Shown here piece by piece: positions 11,555-22,954 of a stretch of 64,000 nt of DNA. The notes below the pieces were generated by a model. That model made no database searches and was not told the origin of the DNA. It saw only the letters and a list, made by a program, of their open reading frames with translations. The position numbers and the translations under genes are program-made. How positions within the stretch are numbered: position 1 is the stretch's first letter; the number at the start of each line of letters is the position of its first letter. The DNA comes from Melampsora larici-populina 98AG31 (taxonomy: Eukaryota; Basidiomycota; Pucciniomycetes; Pucciniales; Melampsoraceae), in the NCBI RefSeq assembly GCF_000204055.1, contig NW_006768770.1, forward strand, positions 1,813,589 to 1,877,588. Reading direction: 5' to 3'.

Positions 11555-12361
11555 GGCTGCAGCAGGGCGTAATTGTGGATTTGTTTGGAAGCATTGTTGT
11601 GAAGTATGGCCCTTTGCCTCAGGGTTGTGGCGGCCGTTGGAGCAGTAAGGATGTGGAGGTCAATTAAACGTCAAGGGACGTTGTGTGGCAGTCCGTTGTA
11701 AGCACCTGGGTTGACAAAAAGCCAGAGCGATCGCGTTGGTGTGGAGCTCCTTGTCTGTCATGGCAATGAGTTGTGAGTCGAGGTAGACAATCACCTTCTC
11801 GGAGGTCAATGGACAATCTTTGCGAAGTAATGTCTTGGTGATTTCCATGGATGGTGGAAGTTTGGTGACAATAGTCTTGCCAATGAATTTTTCATGAATA
11901 TGTTGAAGACCGTCGACAGCCAGTAATCCGGCAAGGGCGTGTTGATTCTTGGAAATGTAAGTTTCAAGATCAGTGAAGACGATATTGGTCCACTTAAGGT
12001 AAGCACAAGCCTGATTTTTGTCAGAAGCAGATTGCAAATGTTCCTTTAGCATTTTCCAAATCTGAATGGGGTCGGAGATTGCTTTCTTCGCAACAATGCA
12101 CATGCAATTATCTTGGTCAATGCAACCATATAAGATACCGGCAGCTTTCAATTTCTTCGCGGCAAAGCAAGCAATCTGAAAGCTTTGGTTGGAGTCAACA
12201 GATTTTATTGGAGGAACGGGAGGTGATTCAATGTTGATGGCGTCTTCAAGGTTACAAGTCATCAAATGAGAAGTCACATCTCTGGACCACTCAACATAAT
12301 TGGTTTTTGCGAGCTTGGGAAAGTTGATTCAAGACAATGATGGATTAGAGTTGTTGTTCAT
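11555..12361 (-). pseudogene. gag: Copia gag with zinc-knuckle-like end
   Basis: The probable start ATG is at 12361-12359 (MNNNSNPSLS), followed after ten codons by an in-frame TGA. The frame then continues KLAKTNYVEWSRDVTSHLM, a typical start of copia gag, through the open stretch down to 11660. Near 11640-11580 the frame encodes a Cys/His cluster (YCSNGRHNPEAKGHTSQQC), the variant knuckle common in fungal copia elements. Gag would package the element RNA. Only the early stop is needed to explain loss of function. Confidence 0.75.
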
Positions 12362-12404
12362 TTTTTGAAAAGAGAAATTTGAAAAATTTGGTCGTTTTAG
12401 CGCT

Positions 12405-12423
12405 GAACACTGGGCTCATAACC
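12405..12423 (-). promoter_or_regulatory. Primer-binding site candidate of copia element
   Basis: Directly inside the 5' LTR the minus strand reads GGTTATGAGCCCAGTGTTC. Position and composition fit a tRNA primer-binding site; I cannot name the tRNA with certainty. Confidence 0.5.
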
Positions 12424-12732
12424 AAAAGGCTGAAGGTATTTGTGGTTTTGATTTCCTGAAAAGGATTAAGATCACACAAAGTCTTAACAGAGGAAAGACT
12501 TAGAGGGATTGAAAGTAAACACAATCTACGGAGGAGATTGTAGCACACAAAATGTTTGAGTTTGACGGGGAAGAAGAAAACAACTAGAGGAGTGATTCGT
12601 TCTATATATGAATGACCCTAACGAACTCAACAATGTGTCATGACAAGGAAAGAAACATATCTGTAGTGTGCATCTAAGTCAAAGTAACCCAACACGTAAT
12701 GTGCTTTAAGGGATCACACTGTGACTCTGATT
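12424..12732 (-). repeat. 5' LTR of copia element (309 bp)
   Basis: Single-unit form of the LTR, aligned with 7666-8129 except for the duplicated internal segment there. On the minus strand it begins AATCAGAGTCACAG and ends CCTTCAGCCTTTT. A TATATA box-like stretch is present in the middle. CTGAA follows at 12733-12737. Confidence 0.85.
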
Positions 12733-12791
12733 CTGAAGGGTGGGAGACTTGTTTGTTGCTGGCAGGCAAGTTTGATGCAATGCAATCGAAA

Positions 12792-13643
12792 TAGGCCGTT
12801 GCTATTTGCAGCCCACATGAAATCCATGTAGGTGCTGTCCAAATTACACCCACACGGTTGTTTTCCGTCAAAAAGCGCCTACATTTATGATGTAGGCACT
12901 TTTCCTTTTTCAAATGACGCCTACAGGCTGAAAAACCAATGTAGGCGTCATTTGTGTACGCCTAAATTCTAACAATAAAATGTAGGCACTATTTTCAAGC
13001 GCCTACATTGTTTTTTCCATGTAGGCGCTTAAGTTAGTTATAAGGGTCTGATACACGTGTGAATACAAATCTATGAGGGTGCTGGTATTATTATATAAGG
13101 GTGCTGGTATTGAATTCTAAGGGTGGTGAGATCAATTATAAGGGTGGTGAGATTGATTATAAGGGTGGTGAGATTAATTATAAGGGTGTTGGTATTAAAT
13201 GATAAGGGTATTAAATGTAAGAGTGCACATTTGATCATAAAATTATAAGGGTGTTGGAATCAAATCATAAGGGTGTTGGAATTAAATTATAAGGGTGTTG
13301 ATATTAAATAATAAGGGTGTTGGTATTAAGTTATAGGGGTGTTGGTATTAAAATATGTAGGCGCACAAAAATTACGCCTACAGTCAAAAAAAAAGATGCA
13401 GGGGCATTTTCGTGACGCCTACACAATGTAGGCGCTTGAAATTTACGCCTACATTTTATTTTGAGAATGTAGGCGTACACAAATGACGCCTCCATTGGTT
13501 TTTCAGCCTGTAGGCATCATTTGAAAAAGGAAAAAGCACCTACATCATAAATGTAGGCGCTTTTTTGTGGGAAACCTTCATGTAGGCGCTGTTTTGGCAG
13601 CACCTACATGGATTTTGTGTGGGCTGAAACTAGCAAGGGCCTA
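12792..13643. mobile_element. Foldback element with GTAGGCG-rich arms (852 bp)
   Basis: Ends are TAGGCCGTTGCTA on the left and the inverse of TAGGCCCTTGCTA on the right. Inverted similarity continues as CAGCCCACA...ATCCATGTAGGTGCTG and through repeated GCGCCTACATT / ATGTAGGCGC blocks for over 230 nt. Each arm itself contains many short palindromes built from GCCTACA/TGTAGGC. Flanks TCGAAATA (left) and TAGAAATA (right) agree at 7 of 8 bases if the first two end bases are counted as flank. That would fit an 8-bp hAT-type duplication, but this is tentative. Confidence 0.75.
13037..13355. repeat. Minisatellite core of the foldback element
   Basis: About a dozen imperfect copies of a 22-26 bp unit close to TATAAGGGTGTTGGTATTAA occupy the space between the foldback arms. 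Variants TAAGGGTGGTGAGATT lie at the left side. Copies are contiguous with no unique spacers, so it is a minisatellite. Confidence 0.8.
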
Positions 13644-14552
13644 GAAATAATGGAGGAAATGAATACAAAGAATCACAAAAATGAATCAACAAAAACGATG
13701 GGGATCCATCTGGCCTTACTTCTGGGAGCTTTCAAGGGACACCGGCTCTGGATATGCATCCTACCTTGTCCCTCTTGATCTTGCTTAAACTGTGCTAAAG
13801 ATCTCAAGATCATATCTTGAGACAAGACAATGCGTGGTGTTAGGCCGCTGGGAAGCTATTGCAAGTCAGATGATCGGCTCACGTCTGTGGGTGTCAGAGG
13901 TTTTGCGCATGGGGTCTTCTTTCTGGTTTGTTCAGAGAGACCCTGGCTTGGCATTGTACTTACTCCGATTGCAAAGGCGTCTGGTGGACGTGTCCAAGGC
14001 ACGAGCGGCGCCCTGGGAGTCACACAGACCTGGGTGTGACTGTGGCGGCCTGTTGAAGACCTGAAGCAAGCCTAGGGCGGTGGCTAGACAGGAGTGGGGC
14101 CAGTTTTCCTATTAGATAGCCTGAGATGGCAGGCTGCCCTGCAATGCAGAATCGGCGGCCAAGGGTCCAGCGGAGGGCGGCATTTGGCCCAATACGCGAC
14201 ACGACCCTTTGCAGGTGATTTTCTGACTCAAAGTCCCCCCATGGTGTAAAGTATCCCGGATACCAATATGATACCAATACTCTAACGGGTATTGAGGGGA
14301 GGTGGTTGATACCAATACAATACTAGTACTGTATTGTGTATCTGAGTCCCATGAAGCCTAAAACACTTTTGCGCGAATAGAAGAGAAAGAAAGACAGGAC
14401 AAGGACAAGAGTTATAGCTCTCATAGACAAAAAGCAAACACAAGAAAAACAACTGAATGAAGATAGAAGATGGTTGCTCTCAAAGCCAAAAAGAAGACAC
14501 AAAACAGACAGATAGAAAATAAGATAAAGGAAATGAAGAAGAAAAAGTACTG
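13644..14552. other. No gene seen; GC-rich patch 13830-14230
   Basis: A patch of clearly higher GC than its surroundings lies at about 13830-14230. It contains overlapping short ORFs but no domain, splice pattern or repeat I recognise. The part 14250-14340 repeats GATACCAATA several times and has the palindromic AATACTAGTACTGTATT, possibly the outer end of the neighbouring hAT element. 14340-14550 is AT-rich. Confidence 0.35.
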
Positions 14553-17500
14553 TCACCCACCCCTCGTCCTTTGATGTGACTTATCCAAGGCCATGGTGTT
14601 GCACATACTCCTTTGACACTCCTCAAAATCAGAACCATCTATTTTTATACCATCCTTAGACCAAAGGCGAGCCCCCACAGAACGTTCCACTCTTGCCGGT
14701 TTCAAAGCACCTTGATCATGGCCGCAGACATCAGAAGCTGCAAAGAATGTTCTCTCCACAGCACAGAATGATCCACAAACAGCCAGATAATCTCTGGCTA
14801 AAGCCAAAACTGGATATTGTGCTGCATTGACCTAGATAAGCAATTCACATGACCTCAGTAGGCATATATATATGTAGAGAAAAGAAAATGAAAAGAGAAA
14901 TAACTTCACTTTGCACCATTCTAGAGCATGGTGTGGATCCTTCTCCACCGCCATAGATGGCTCATCAATACGCTCAAAATAGTTGGTAAGCGTGTTTTTG
15001 GTTTGTGTCTGAACCCTTTTCCTGTGTGCACAAAATCCATCATTGTCTTCCTTCTCCCCATCATTAGAATCATTACTATTTCCAGTGTGGTTCTTTCCTG
15101 CATTTGTCTTTGCTTCTTGGATTTCAAAAGCAGATTCTAATAAAGCTTGAGCTGAGTTGTATTCTTCTGAGTCGCTTCCAAATGCAAACTGGAAATAATT
15201 GGTTTGCCATGAGGGATGGAGGATGGCCGCTAGCATTAAAACATTGGATTTGTGAGCTTCAGAGAGATAAGCCTTAACTTGTATGAGCATAGCCTGATAC
15301 ATCGGAAAGAGGGGATCGACTCACAAGTGACATACATCAACTTTGTCTTGAAGAGACTTCTTCAGTTTGACATATTCCTGAATGACAAGCAAACCAGTGG
15401 GAGCATCTGCTTTGAATACTTTGGTTAATGCTTCAAATTCCTGTAGGTACGCAAAGGTTCAGTATGAGTCTTTGCTCACTTGACAACAGATAAACAAGAT
15501 ACTCACTTCGAGGACCTTGAGCAGTTGACCCACCTGCTTCCATTGCTCCGGGAAGATATACACTTCATTGAAGATACCACAAGGTTGAGAAGAATCAGGA
15601 TTGCGCAGTCCTATTTCCATATTTTGGTTTTTGCCATTCTTCCTCTTGATCATCTCCTTCTGGTCCTCTCTTAGCATTCAATCAATCACCTGGATGAGAA
15701 ATATTGGATATCTCACATTGAGAAGCAGATAATGAAAATAGTGAGATGATTTGAAATACTCACCTCTTGCACATTGAATAATCTCTCCTAACATTGAACT
15801 TTGATATTACAATGTATTCCATAACCTGGAATTGGTCTAGGGAATTTGACACCCATACTTACACATGTAGCATTGAAAACTGCTAACATTCTTGATGACT
15901 CATATCTTACAAGCAATTTTGTCAAGCTGTGAAGTACGAATAGAGTATTAGAATGATGAGATAAGATTAGATAAGATTGACTTGATAGATAAAATTACAT
16001 ACCTTCGAAGTCAATAGATATACTGCATTGGCTTCATTATGAGTAGTCGGAGGTAGTAGTACTTCATGTGGGCCATCAATTACACTGTACCATTGATCAC
16101 CCACTTCTTTTCGAGGTAGGTTGTTAAGTTCCATCTCATTGTCTGAATCATCTCCTTCATTATTGCTCTTGATTTATTCATCATGATCCTTTGAAGTTTT
16201 GTCTCCTTCTTCCTGGGAAATTGAAGTCAATCCATGATTGTCAAGTGGAAAGTGGCCAAGACTGGTGGACTTCACCAGTGGGGCAGGGGCAGAGATGATT
16301 CCCAACGCGTGGAGTCTTGCATTGACTATCAATGTGATTTTGTGCCCAGCACAATGCACCCAATCAGAAGCTTCCTTGAAATCAAATCTATCACAGTTGT
16401 CCAATGCTACCTTGCTTAGCCAAGCTTGCATGGCACAAGCACAGGTATTGTTGTTGCTACCTGAATCTTCAAGCATGTGTGATTGGAAATGGAACACATG
16501 TCAGTTGAGACTAAAGTTTAGAAAGTGGTGTAATGGAATAAACTTATCTTGGTATACAGTTTATGATTGACAAGCACATTTATCAACGGTTCAGCTAACC
16601 ACTTGCCCTTGTGGTGCCACACAATCATCTTCATTGTGAGGTGACGAGTGACAAATTTCCAGTCTTTGTTTATGTGAGTGAGAGAGGCTGATATGAAACC
16701 GTACTTATTCCAAGGTGAAGTCCAGGCATCAAGGATGAGTCTAAATTTGGACTCATCAGCCTGGAATGATACAAAATAAAAGTTACGAAGTTAAAAAAGT
16801 TAGCCACAGTGGGATACAGAAAACAGAGGTATGAAGATGATGAAACAATAAAAATATAACCAGACTTAATTGTATTTCTGATATCACAGATGTACACATA
16901 CCAAGATAGACCTGATGAGCAGCGCGGTCTAACCAAGTGTGGCCAAAGAGCTGGGCTGCACCACCAACATATATTTACCTTGGATTAAAAAATCCAAGGT
17001 ATCCTTGGATGCCAAACCTTGGACAGAACCTTCCCAAGGTTTTGATCCGAGGTAATTCTCAGGGCAAAAGAATACCTTGAATGGAAACAGGTCTGTCTGA
17101 GGATATACCTCAGATGATGCCTCGGATTTCTCAACCCAAGGGATCTATGCTGACAGTGCTGCAGGGTTAGCATATCAAAAGCAGGCATGGAGGGCCTCAT
17201 CTTTGATACATAGCCCGGGCTGAGATGTTCAAGCCATCCACAAACCAACCATCTGATTCAAAACTGAGTTTGAGAATTGATATGCGACTTTGTGAACATA
17301 GTTGTCCATAGATGCCTCAGTATTTGCAATTTTTTGGGATTGTTCTTGTTGGTTGTTGACATTCCTTGTACACAGTAGGGGGTAGTACACATCCCGCAGC
17401 ATTGGCTTGATGCCTCATCTTACATCCCGGCTTTCCAGATTTTCCAGGTTGCTTGGAGCTGTCACAATGGGCAAGCATGTTTGTTGGTGAAGAACCACTG

Positions 17501-17560
17501 CCACACACTTCCTCACCACAATACTTTCAGTGATATGAGATCCATGGTCCGTCGTTGGCC
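14553..17560 (-). pseudogene. hAT-family transposase, decayed
   Basis: Pieces in hAT order on the minus strand. A BED-type zinc-finger remnant reads YCGEEVCGSGSSPTNMLAHC (about 17530-17465). The ILDAWTSPWNKYGF block with HINKDWKFVTRHLT follows (about 16730-16640). Next comes CAGHKITLIVNARLHALG (about 16360-16300), then the C-terminal region LAAILHPSWQTNYF (about 15230-15180). Last is the dimerisation domain LALARDYLAVCGSFCAVERTFF...LWSKDGIKI (14810-14640). Multiple frameshifts, stops and possible introns separate them, and a 200-bp MITE at 16959-17158 interrupts the N-terminal half. An intact protein would cut and paste the element using the conserved D, D and E residues; this copy cannot. 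Terminal inverted repeats were not found. Confidence 0.78.
16959..17158. mobile_element. Small CACTA-type MITE (200 bp), TSD CTG, copy 2
   Basis: Same family as 8597-8788: left end CACCACCAACATATA, right end inverse CACTGTCAGCATAG. CTG is present on both sides (16956-16958 and 17159-17161). Its fold-back arms are slightly more diverged than copy 1, with several GAGG to AAGG changes. It lies inside the hAT transposase remnant. Confidence 0.87.
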
Positions 17561-17659
17561 TTGTGACAGGGAAAGAAAGATAATGATGAGCAAAGAAAGT
17601 ATAAAATGAGAGAGAAAACATATCAACTAGTCATCACTTACATCCCTTGCTCCTTGATA

Positions 17660-17802
17660 CAGTTGACTCTGATATAACCAATACCCAAAAAATGTATTGG
17701 TTTTCACGGAGTATTGGTTTTGTCAGAGCCAACTTCACACCAAAAATTAAAAAAAATGGCTGAAAATTATTGGTTTTGCCAAGATTATTGGAGAGTTGAC
17801 TG
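17660..17802. mobile_element. Mini Tc1/mariner-type inverted-repeat element (143 bp), TSD TA
   Basis: Left end CAGTTGACTCTGATATAACC, right end inverse CAGTCAACTCTCCAATAATC, with TA on both sides (17658-17659 and 17803-17804). ATTGGTTTT is repeated inside in both orientations. CAGTTGA-type ends plus a TA duplication fit the pogo/Fot1 branch of Tc1/mariner. It is too small to encode anything. Confidence 0.7.
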
Positions 17803-18182
17803 TAAGCTTCCGCAAAATAATCTTCGATAGGGTCAGACTGGTTGTCCGTCTTGTGTTGTTTGGTTTTTTTTGAACCTTGATGTGTTCATCCTCTGCATCT
17901 TGCAGCTAGTCCACTTTGAGTTTTTTCAGCTTTGAAAGGGCCGGCATTGAGTTTGGCAATGTGTGGGACTATCATAAGCAAGTGGACATGCTATGTTAGC
18001 TAAGACGCTGATGAAACTTTCAGAATAATGGAATAAATACTGTTTGCTGTTGATCAGCAGCCTTGAGAATCACCATAGTCTTCTTAACACACTTTGAGGT
18101 GGCCGTAGTACTGATGGACCATTGAACCCGCTTCTTGCATGGTTGTGAAGCATTTGAAACCTCTCCATCATGTCCACCTTTG

Positions 18183-19693
18183 TACGGAATGCGACATGTG
18201 CCAAAGTGACAACTTGAAATTTCAATTTTTGAAATTTCAGAATCCCCGGGTCAGAAACTGACAAAACTGGATTAAACATCGGATTTAACTCAAATACTGG
18301 TCTGAAACCCCCTGTATTTGGGATGAAACCGTACTTTTTGCCAGTTTTTACTGGTTTCCAAACCACTACCCTGAACTTGACTGCTGAGTTGGCACTTTGG
18401 CACAAATAATACGCAAAAATTTCAAAAAATCGAATTTCAACATTACAAATTTGGCAGTAAACAAAAAATGTCCACACAGAAAGAAAACAAGTGTAAAACT
18501 CAGTTTGGAATTGGCAAGAGCATCATGATGTAGTTGTGAGTACTGATGCATATTGTTTCCTCGATACTATATCTTCTTCTTATTTTATTTCCGCTGCAGC
18601 CTTCATAGTAGCTAAAACGCTTGCAGCTGGGGTATCATTGGTGTACCTCAAATTGGGTATCAAACCTCTGACACCACCAATTATAAGAGATCCTAAACAT
18701 CCCCAAGAAAATCTGGAGTTTTCTACCAGTTTGATCTGCACATTCAGAGCGGAATGAAGATCCTTCTCTTCCTTCCGGTTCGACACTTCTACGGCTCCAG
18801 TTGATCGACTGAAGCTGCAGACCACCTAACACTAGGTGGTCCAACTTTAATAGACAGACCACCTAGCCTTAGGTGGTCTGGAGCTCCAGTCGCTCCCTAG
18901 AGTTCCAGTCGATTGACTGGAGCTGGTCCGTCTATTAAAGTTGGACCACCTAGTGTTAGGCGGTCTGAAGCTAGTGTTAGGCGGTCTGAAGCTCCAGATC
19001 ACTTAAGGCTACGTGGTCCTTCTATTAAAGTTGGACCACCTAGTTTGAGGTGGTCTACAGCTCCAGTCGATTCGCTGGAGCGTGAGCGAGTGGTACTGAT
19101 ATAAATGTACCACTGGTACCGTGGTCTGGAGCTCCAGTCGATCAACTGGAGCTTGAGCCCACTTAAGGCTAGGTGGTCCTTCTGTGAAAGTGGGACCACC
19201 TAGTGTTAAGTTCTTGATTGAATTGAGCTTGAGCCAGCGGTATTTATACTGTGAAAGAGAGACCACCTAGGCTGAGGTGCCCTATTCCTCTAGTCCAATG
19301 ACTGAACCAGTGGGTAAGACATGGCTAGGTGGACTATGAATTGTGGAAACAGTAGGTTTTGGCTGCTACAGTTGTCTGATGGTACCGGATAGGTTTTGAG
19401 TTTTGTCCCTGTTCAAGTTTGTGAAATTTGTAATGTTGAAATATGATGTTTTGAAATTTTCGTGTATTATTTGTGCCAAAGTGCCAAATCCGCGGTCAAA
19501 CTCAGGGTTGTGGTTTGGGAACTGGTGAAAACTGGCAGGAAGTATGGTTTTATTCCAAATACAAGGGGTTTCAGACCAGTATTTGAGTTAAATCTGATGT
19601 TTCATCCAGTTTTGTCAGTTTCTGACCCGGGAATTCTGAAATTTCAATTTTTGAAATTTCAAGTTGTCACTTTGGCACATGTCGCATTCCGTA
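18183..19693. mobile_element. Long foldback element (1,511 bp), unknown superfamily
   Basis: The outer arms (18183-18455 and 19425-19693) are inverted copies of about 270 nt beginning TACGGAATGCGACATGTGCC. The arms also encode ORF shadows of each other (PVFELN...FNPVLSVSDPGILKF and its mirror). CCTTTG lies immediately outside on both sides (18177-18182 and 19694-19699), a likely target duplication, perhaps 7-8 bp if border bases are shared. There is no transposase. TSD length and ends do not assign a superfamily with confidence. Confidence 0.75.
18783..19275. repeat. Nested array of inverted repeats (ACCACCTAG motif)
   Basis: Inside the foldback element are many alternating copies of GACCACCTAG and CTAGGTGGTC, mixed with GGAGCTCCAGTCGAT, CTATTAAAGTTGGACCACC and related pieces in both orientations. 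Local perfect hairpins include ACCACCTAACACTAGGTGGT. No ORF has protein character here. The RNA or single strand would form several competing stem-loops. Confidence 0.8.
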
Positions 19694-19699
19694 CCTTTG

Positions 19700-21950
19700 A
19701 CTCAACAATGCTTCCCCTTCTGATTTTTTTCTGATGATTTGGACTGAGCCTTCAGACTCGGATCTCACCAATTTTCAAGAGTCAGATAGGATTATGATTG
19801 AGGACTGGGACCAAAGCGGTGTAATACAAGGACTTTGACGTGGAAGAGATGCAGTTGGTCGAGATGGGTAATGCTAGGTGGAGTTTGCTTACAGTGTAGA
19901 ACTCCTACGCTGTGTGGCGTAGGCTGAGCCAGAGAGGGTATGAGATTCCACCAATGATGTACGTAGAACTCTAGTGCGGTGAAGCTGCCCTCAACCTTGT
20001 AAATGAAGTTCAAAAATAAAAATATAATGGAGCAAAATTCTCTAACAAATTTCTACCTTCTCAAATCTAACCCGTAATGCTATTCTAATAATTCTAAAAG
20101 ATCCGCAAGATCCGGCGGATTCTGATGATACCCTACACGACCCTATTCAATGTTATGGTGTAAAACTATGTTGATTTCTACTTTATTGTAATTGTTGCTA
20201 CACGTAATAAAAAAAATGAAATTGATAATTTAGAAAGCCCTGATAAAAAAAACCCGGCCCTGAGCTTGAATTTGACCGACTGACAACCAATCTACGACAA
20301 AGCTCAGCAAAAATAAAAGCACAATAACAAAATTCCACAAAAGATACCACAAAAACTTCAATAAAATCATTCAACAATCAAAAAGAAACCAAGGTATGTT
20401 TTAATTTCTTTCCTTGTCTCTGTTATCAAGGTTAAACACAAAAAATCAAGGTAGGATAACTTTCTTTGTCTCTGTTATCAAAGAAGGCACTACTAACTAA
20501 AAACTATTCATTCAACAATTCTAGGACTTTCATCACCAATATACGATCCAAAGAAAAAAATATAAGAAAAACTACAATGATGATCCCATGGATGGATTCT
20601 CAAAAAAAGAAAAAAACAACTTCCACACAGACTACAACAACAAACTAGACAAACCAGACAAACTCATAGATAACTTCACAAAATTCTTGATCCATCCCTC
20701 CTTCCAAATTTCATTTTCATCTCCAATTGGACTCTCTTTCAAATCAAACGAGGTAAGGTTTCTAATTTATCTCCGCTATCTCATTCTTTCTTTCCTTAAT
20801 TTTGATCTTGACCTTTTTATAAGTAATTTCTTTATTTCTTTTCTTTATTTGTTCTTATTTGATTTCTTCTTTCATACTAACTCAATTTTTTTTCTTGCTT
20901 TGGTTGCTTTCATTTATGTACTTTTAGATTCCATTTTACTGGGTCCAATAGGTTTAAATTTCAATCTCATCACCTGTTTACCTATCCTCTCTTCAATCCT
21001 ATTCAGGTTTTCAGTTATGTTAACTTCAGACGTCAAGATCAAACTTCAATCCTGGTTCAATTTTGATTCTGGTGTTTGATGTTGGTATGTAGTTTGCTTT
21101 CCTTTTCTGTCTTCTCCACTTTCTCATTGTACTAACTCTGTGAGTTCTTTTCTTGAATCATCATTCTTTAGATCTTAGCTTCATCCATTTTGATTTCAAC
21201 TGCTCATTCGATGAGAAGAATCCTTTTGTTTTCATTTTGATTTTTGGGGTCTTTATGTAAGTAAGGTCTCTCATTTATTTGTCTTTGATTGTTCTTATTT
21301 ACTGATCTTATCTTCTTTGTTTCAATTTTGATTCCTTTCTCATTTTGATTCTAGATACCTCTGTGATTGATTTGACTCGGTCCAATTGATTTCAATTTTG
21401 ATTTCATCAGATTTCAATCATCTCCACTTCGATCAATCAATCACCGTTTGAATTTTGATCTTGGCTTCTCATTTTGATGTTGATGTTGCCCACACTCGCA
21501 GCACCACCCTTCTTTAAGCTTCATGACTCAATTCAATTTCATTTTTGGTATTGACCTTTGATTAAGGTATGTGTTTGAATTAATTTATGTCTTATTTGTT
21601 CCCTTCCCCTGAATCATACAACTCCTTCCTTTCTTTCCCCACTCTCCACTTTACTTGAATTTACTTATATTATTCTAGAATTTGATTTTGAGCTGTGTTT
21701 TCATATCATAGTTCTTTCATTTGATATGTAAGAGCATTTCTTTTGTGCATATTGCATTTGTTTGCCATATTGATACCTTGAAATTTCAATCTTGACTACT
21801 GTTATTTTCTACAATATCCCATGAATAGATCGTGAATTTCAATTTCAATTTTGGTCTCTTTTCTTGGTTATCTAGTTAATTTGTTGTTTTACTTTATTTA
21901 CTTTTCTTTAATATTATTATTGTAAAGGTTTAACTTGTTTGTATTTGATT
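19700..21950. other. No gene seen; T-rich DNA with ATTTTGAT-type repeats
   Basis: 19700-20470 has no coding features. From about 20700 the plus strand is strongly T-rich with many scattered copies of TTTTGAT and TCAATTTTGAT, and the ORFs there encode Phe/Leu/Ile/Ser-rich translations expected from composition alone. The pair AAGGTATGTTTTAATTTCTTTCCTTG-like (about 20392) and a near-copy at about 20450 is a short direct repeat. Confidence 0.4.
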
Positions 21951-21953
21951 TCA

Positions 21954-21990
21954 CTAGAGAACATGCGGGCATGCCCGCGTCAGGGGAACT
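21954..21990 (-). mobile_element. Helitron-like 3' terminus
   Basis: On the minus strand the sequence is CTGACGCGGGCATGCCCGC, then ATGTTCT, then CTAG followed by T. The palindrome GCGGGCATGCCCGC (21965-21978) a few bases before a terminal CTAG, with a T next in the flank, is the classical Helitron 3' end. The element body would extend to the right (22.0 kb upward). I found neither the 5' TC end nor Rep/helicase coding, so this would be a non-autonomous or truncated copy. Confidence 0.5.
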
Positions 21991-22954
21991 CTTATATTTA
22001 TCCAATTGTTTGAACCATGAATGATTATCCGTCTACTTATAATAATAGAAAGTGGTTTAGGGGGAAAAAGAGGATACCACACCTCTATGTAAAGCTTGAA
22101 TCCTCTTTGGAACCCCACTTGACCCTTTGGGTGATTCCACAACATCACATTGCATGTATCACACTTGACCTTTACATTTCACCTCTCATGTAACATTTTC
22201 TGATTTGGTTCAGAAGCTTTGAAGCAAAAGATTCGAAGAAAGATTCTCAACTCAAGGTTTGTCACTCTTTTTATCTTATAAGAAGAAAAAGACATTCAAA
22301 ATGAGTGATCACCAATTATGGAAAACCTGATCACCTGATTTGGACGGAGTTTTTTTGAACTTAGAAAACAATTAGGTTTATCAAGATTTGATGCTCTTGC
22401 TTGAACCTATGTGGCGGCTGGGCGCCAAATGACCCAGTACAATGATACTACAACTTCCCACACAAAATAGTGCTTTATCACTGATATCCCCTCACCAAAT
22501 GGACAATAGTATCCCACTTCAACATTTGTAAAGAAAGACAATACTTGAACAGATGATCTCCAAGGCAAGCAAAGTTTTCTCAACCAGTTACTGATAATCT
22601 AAAAAACCAATACATGTTCAAGTTTTTTTTGTCACTGTGATAGTATATAGGAGGGAAAACTTATGCTCCAGAATTCATGTTTCTGAGGTCAACCCTGTGG
22701 TTGAATCCATTTTTTTCAATTAGCATTTACATAATCCTGTTTAGATTTTCATCATGGCACAGAATGTGAAGTGGGGTAAGAGTAGAATGAGCAGAATTTT
22801 TTATCAGGTTTCCATTGTGATGAATTATAGTTGAAGAAAATGTATTTTTTTCAATAGACTTGGACACTGAAAGATAACTATGATTTGAGTTCAATTTATA
22901 ATGATTTTAATTAGGAAATCTGTGATTATTGCCAAAAGAGTTGTTAGGTTGTGT

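Larger units (their letters stand above)
7666..12732 (-). mobile_element. Ty1/copia LTR retrotransposon, complete but defective (5,067 bp)
   Basis: Two LTRs (7666-8129 and 12424-12732) enclose gag, protease, integrase, RT and RNase H in copia order on the minus strand. CTGAA is present on both sides (7661-7665 and 12733-12737), a 5-bp target duplication. A primer-binding-like sequence lies directly inside the 5' LTR and a G-run polypurine tract directly before the 3' LTR. Reading frames carry stops and frameshifts throughout, and a small MITE sits in the RT-RNase H junction. The copy therefore integrated as a full unit and decayed afterwards. Confidence 0.9.

Noticed and set aside
13037..13355. 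Regular repeats of about 25 bp resembling a CRISPR array
   Set aside because: Copies are contiguous and imperfect with no unique spacers, and the context is eukaryotic; it is a minisatellite core.
13792..14064. Two overlapping ORFs in a GC-rich patch, considered as a small gene
   Set aside because: No domain, both frames look equally plausible, and the composition alone produces open frames there.
20588..21079. 163-codon ORF with several hydrophobic stretches, considered as a membrane protein
   Set aside because: The T-rich, TTTTGAT-repeated DNA gives Phe/Leu/Ile/Ser-rich translations in any frame; no splice or start evidence.
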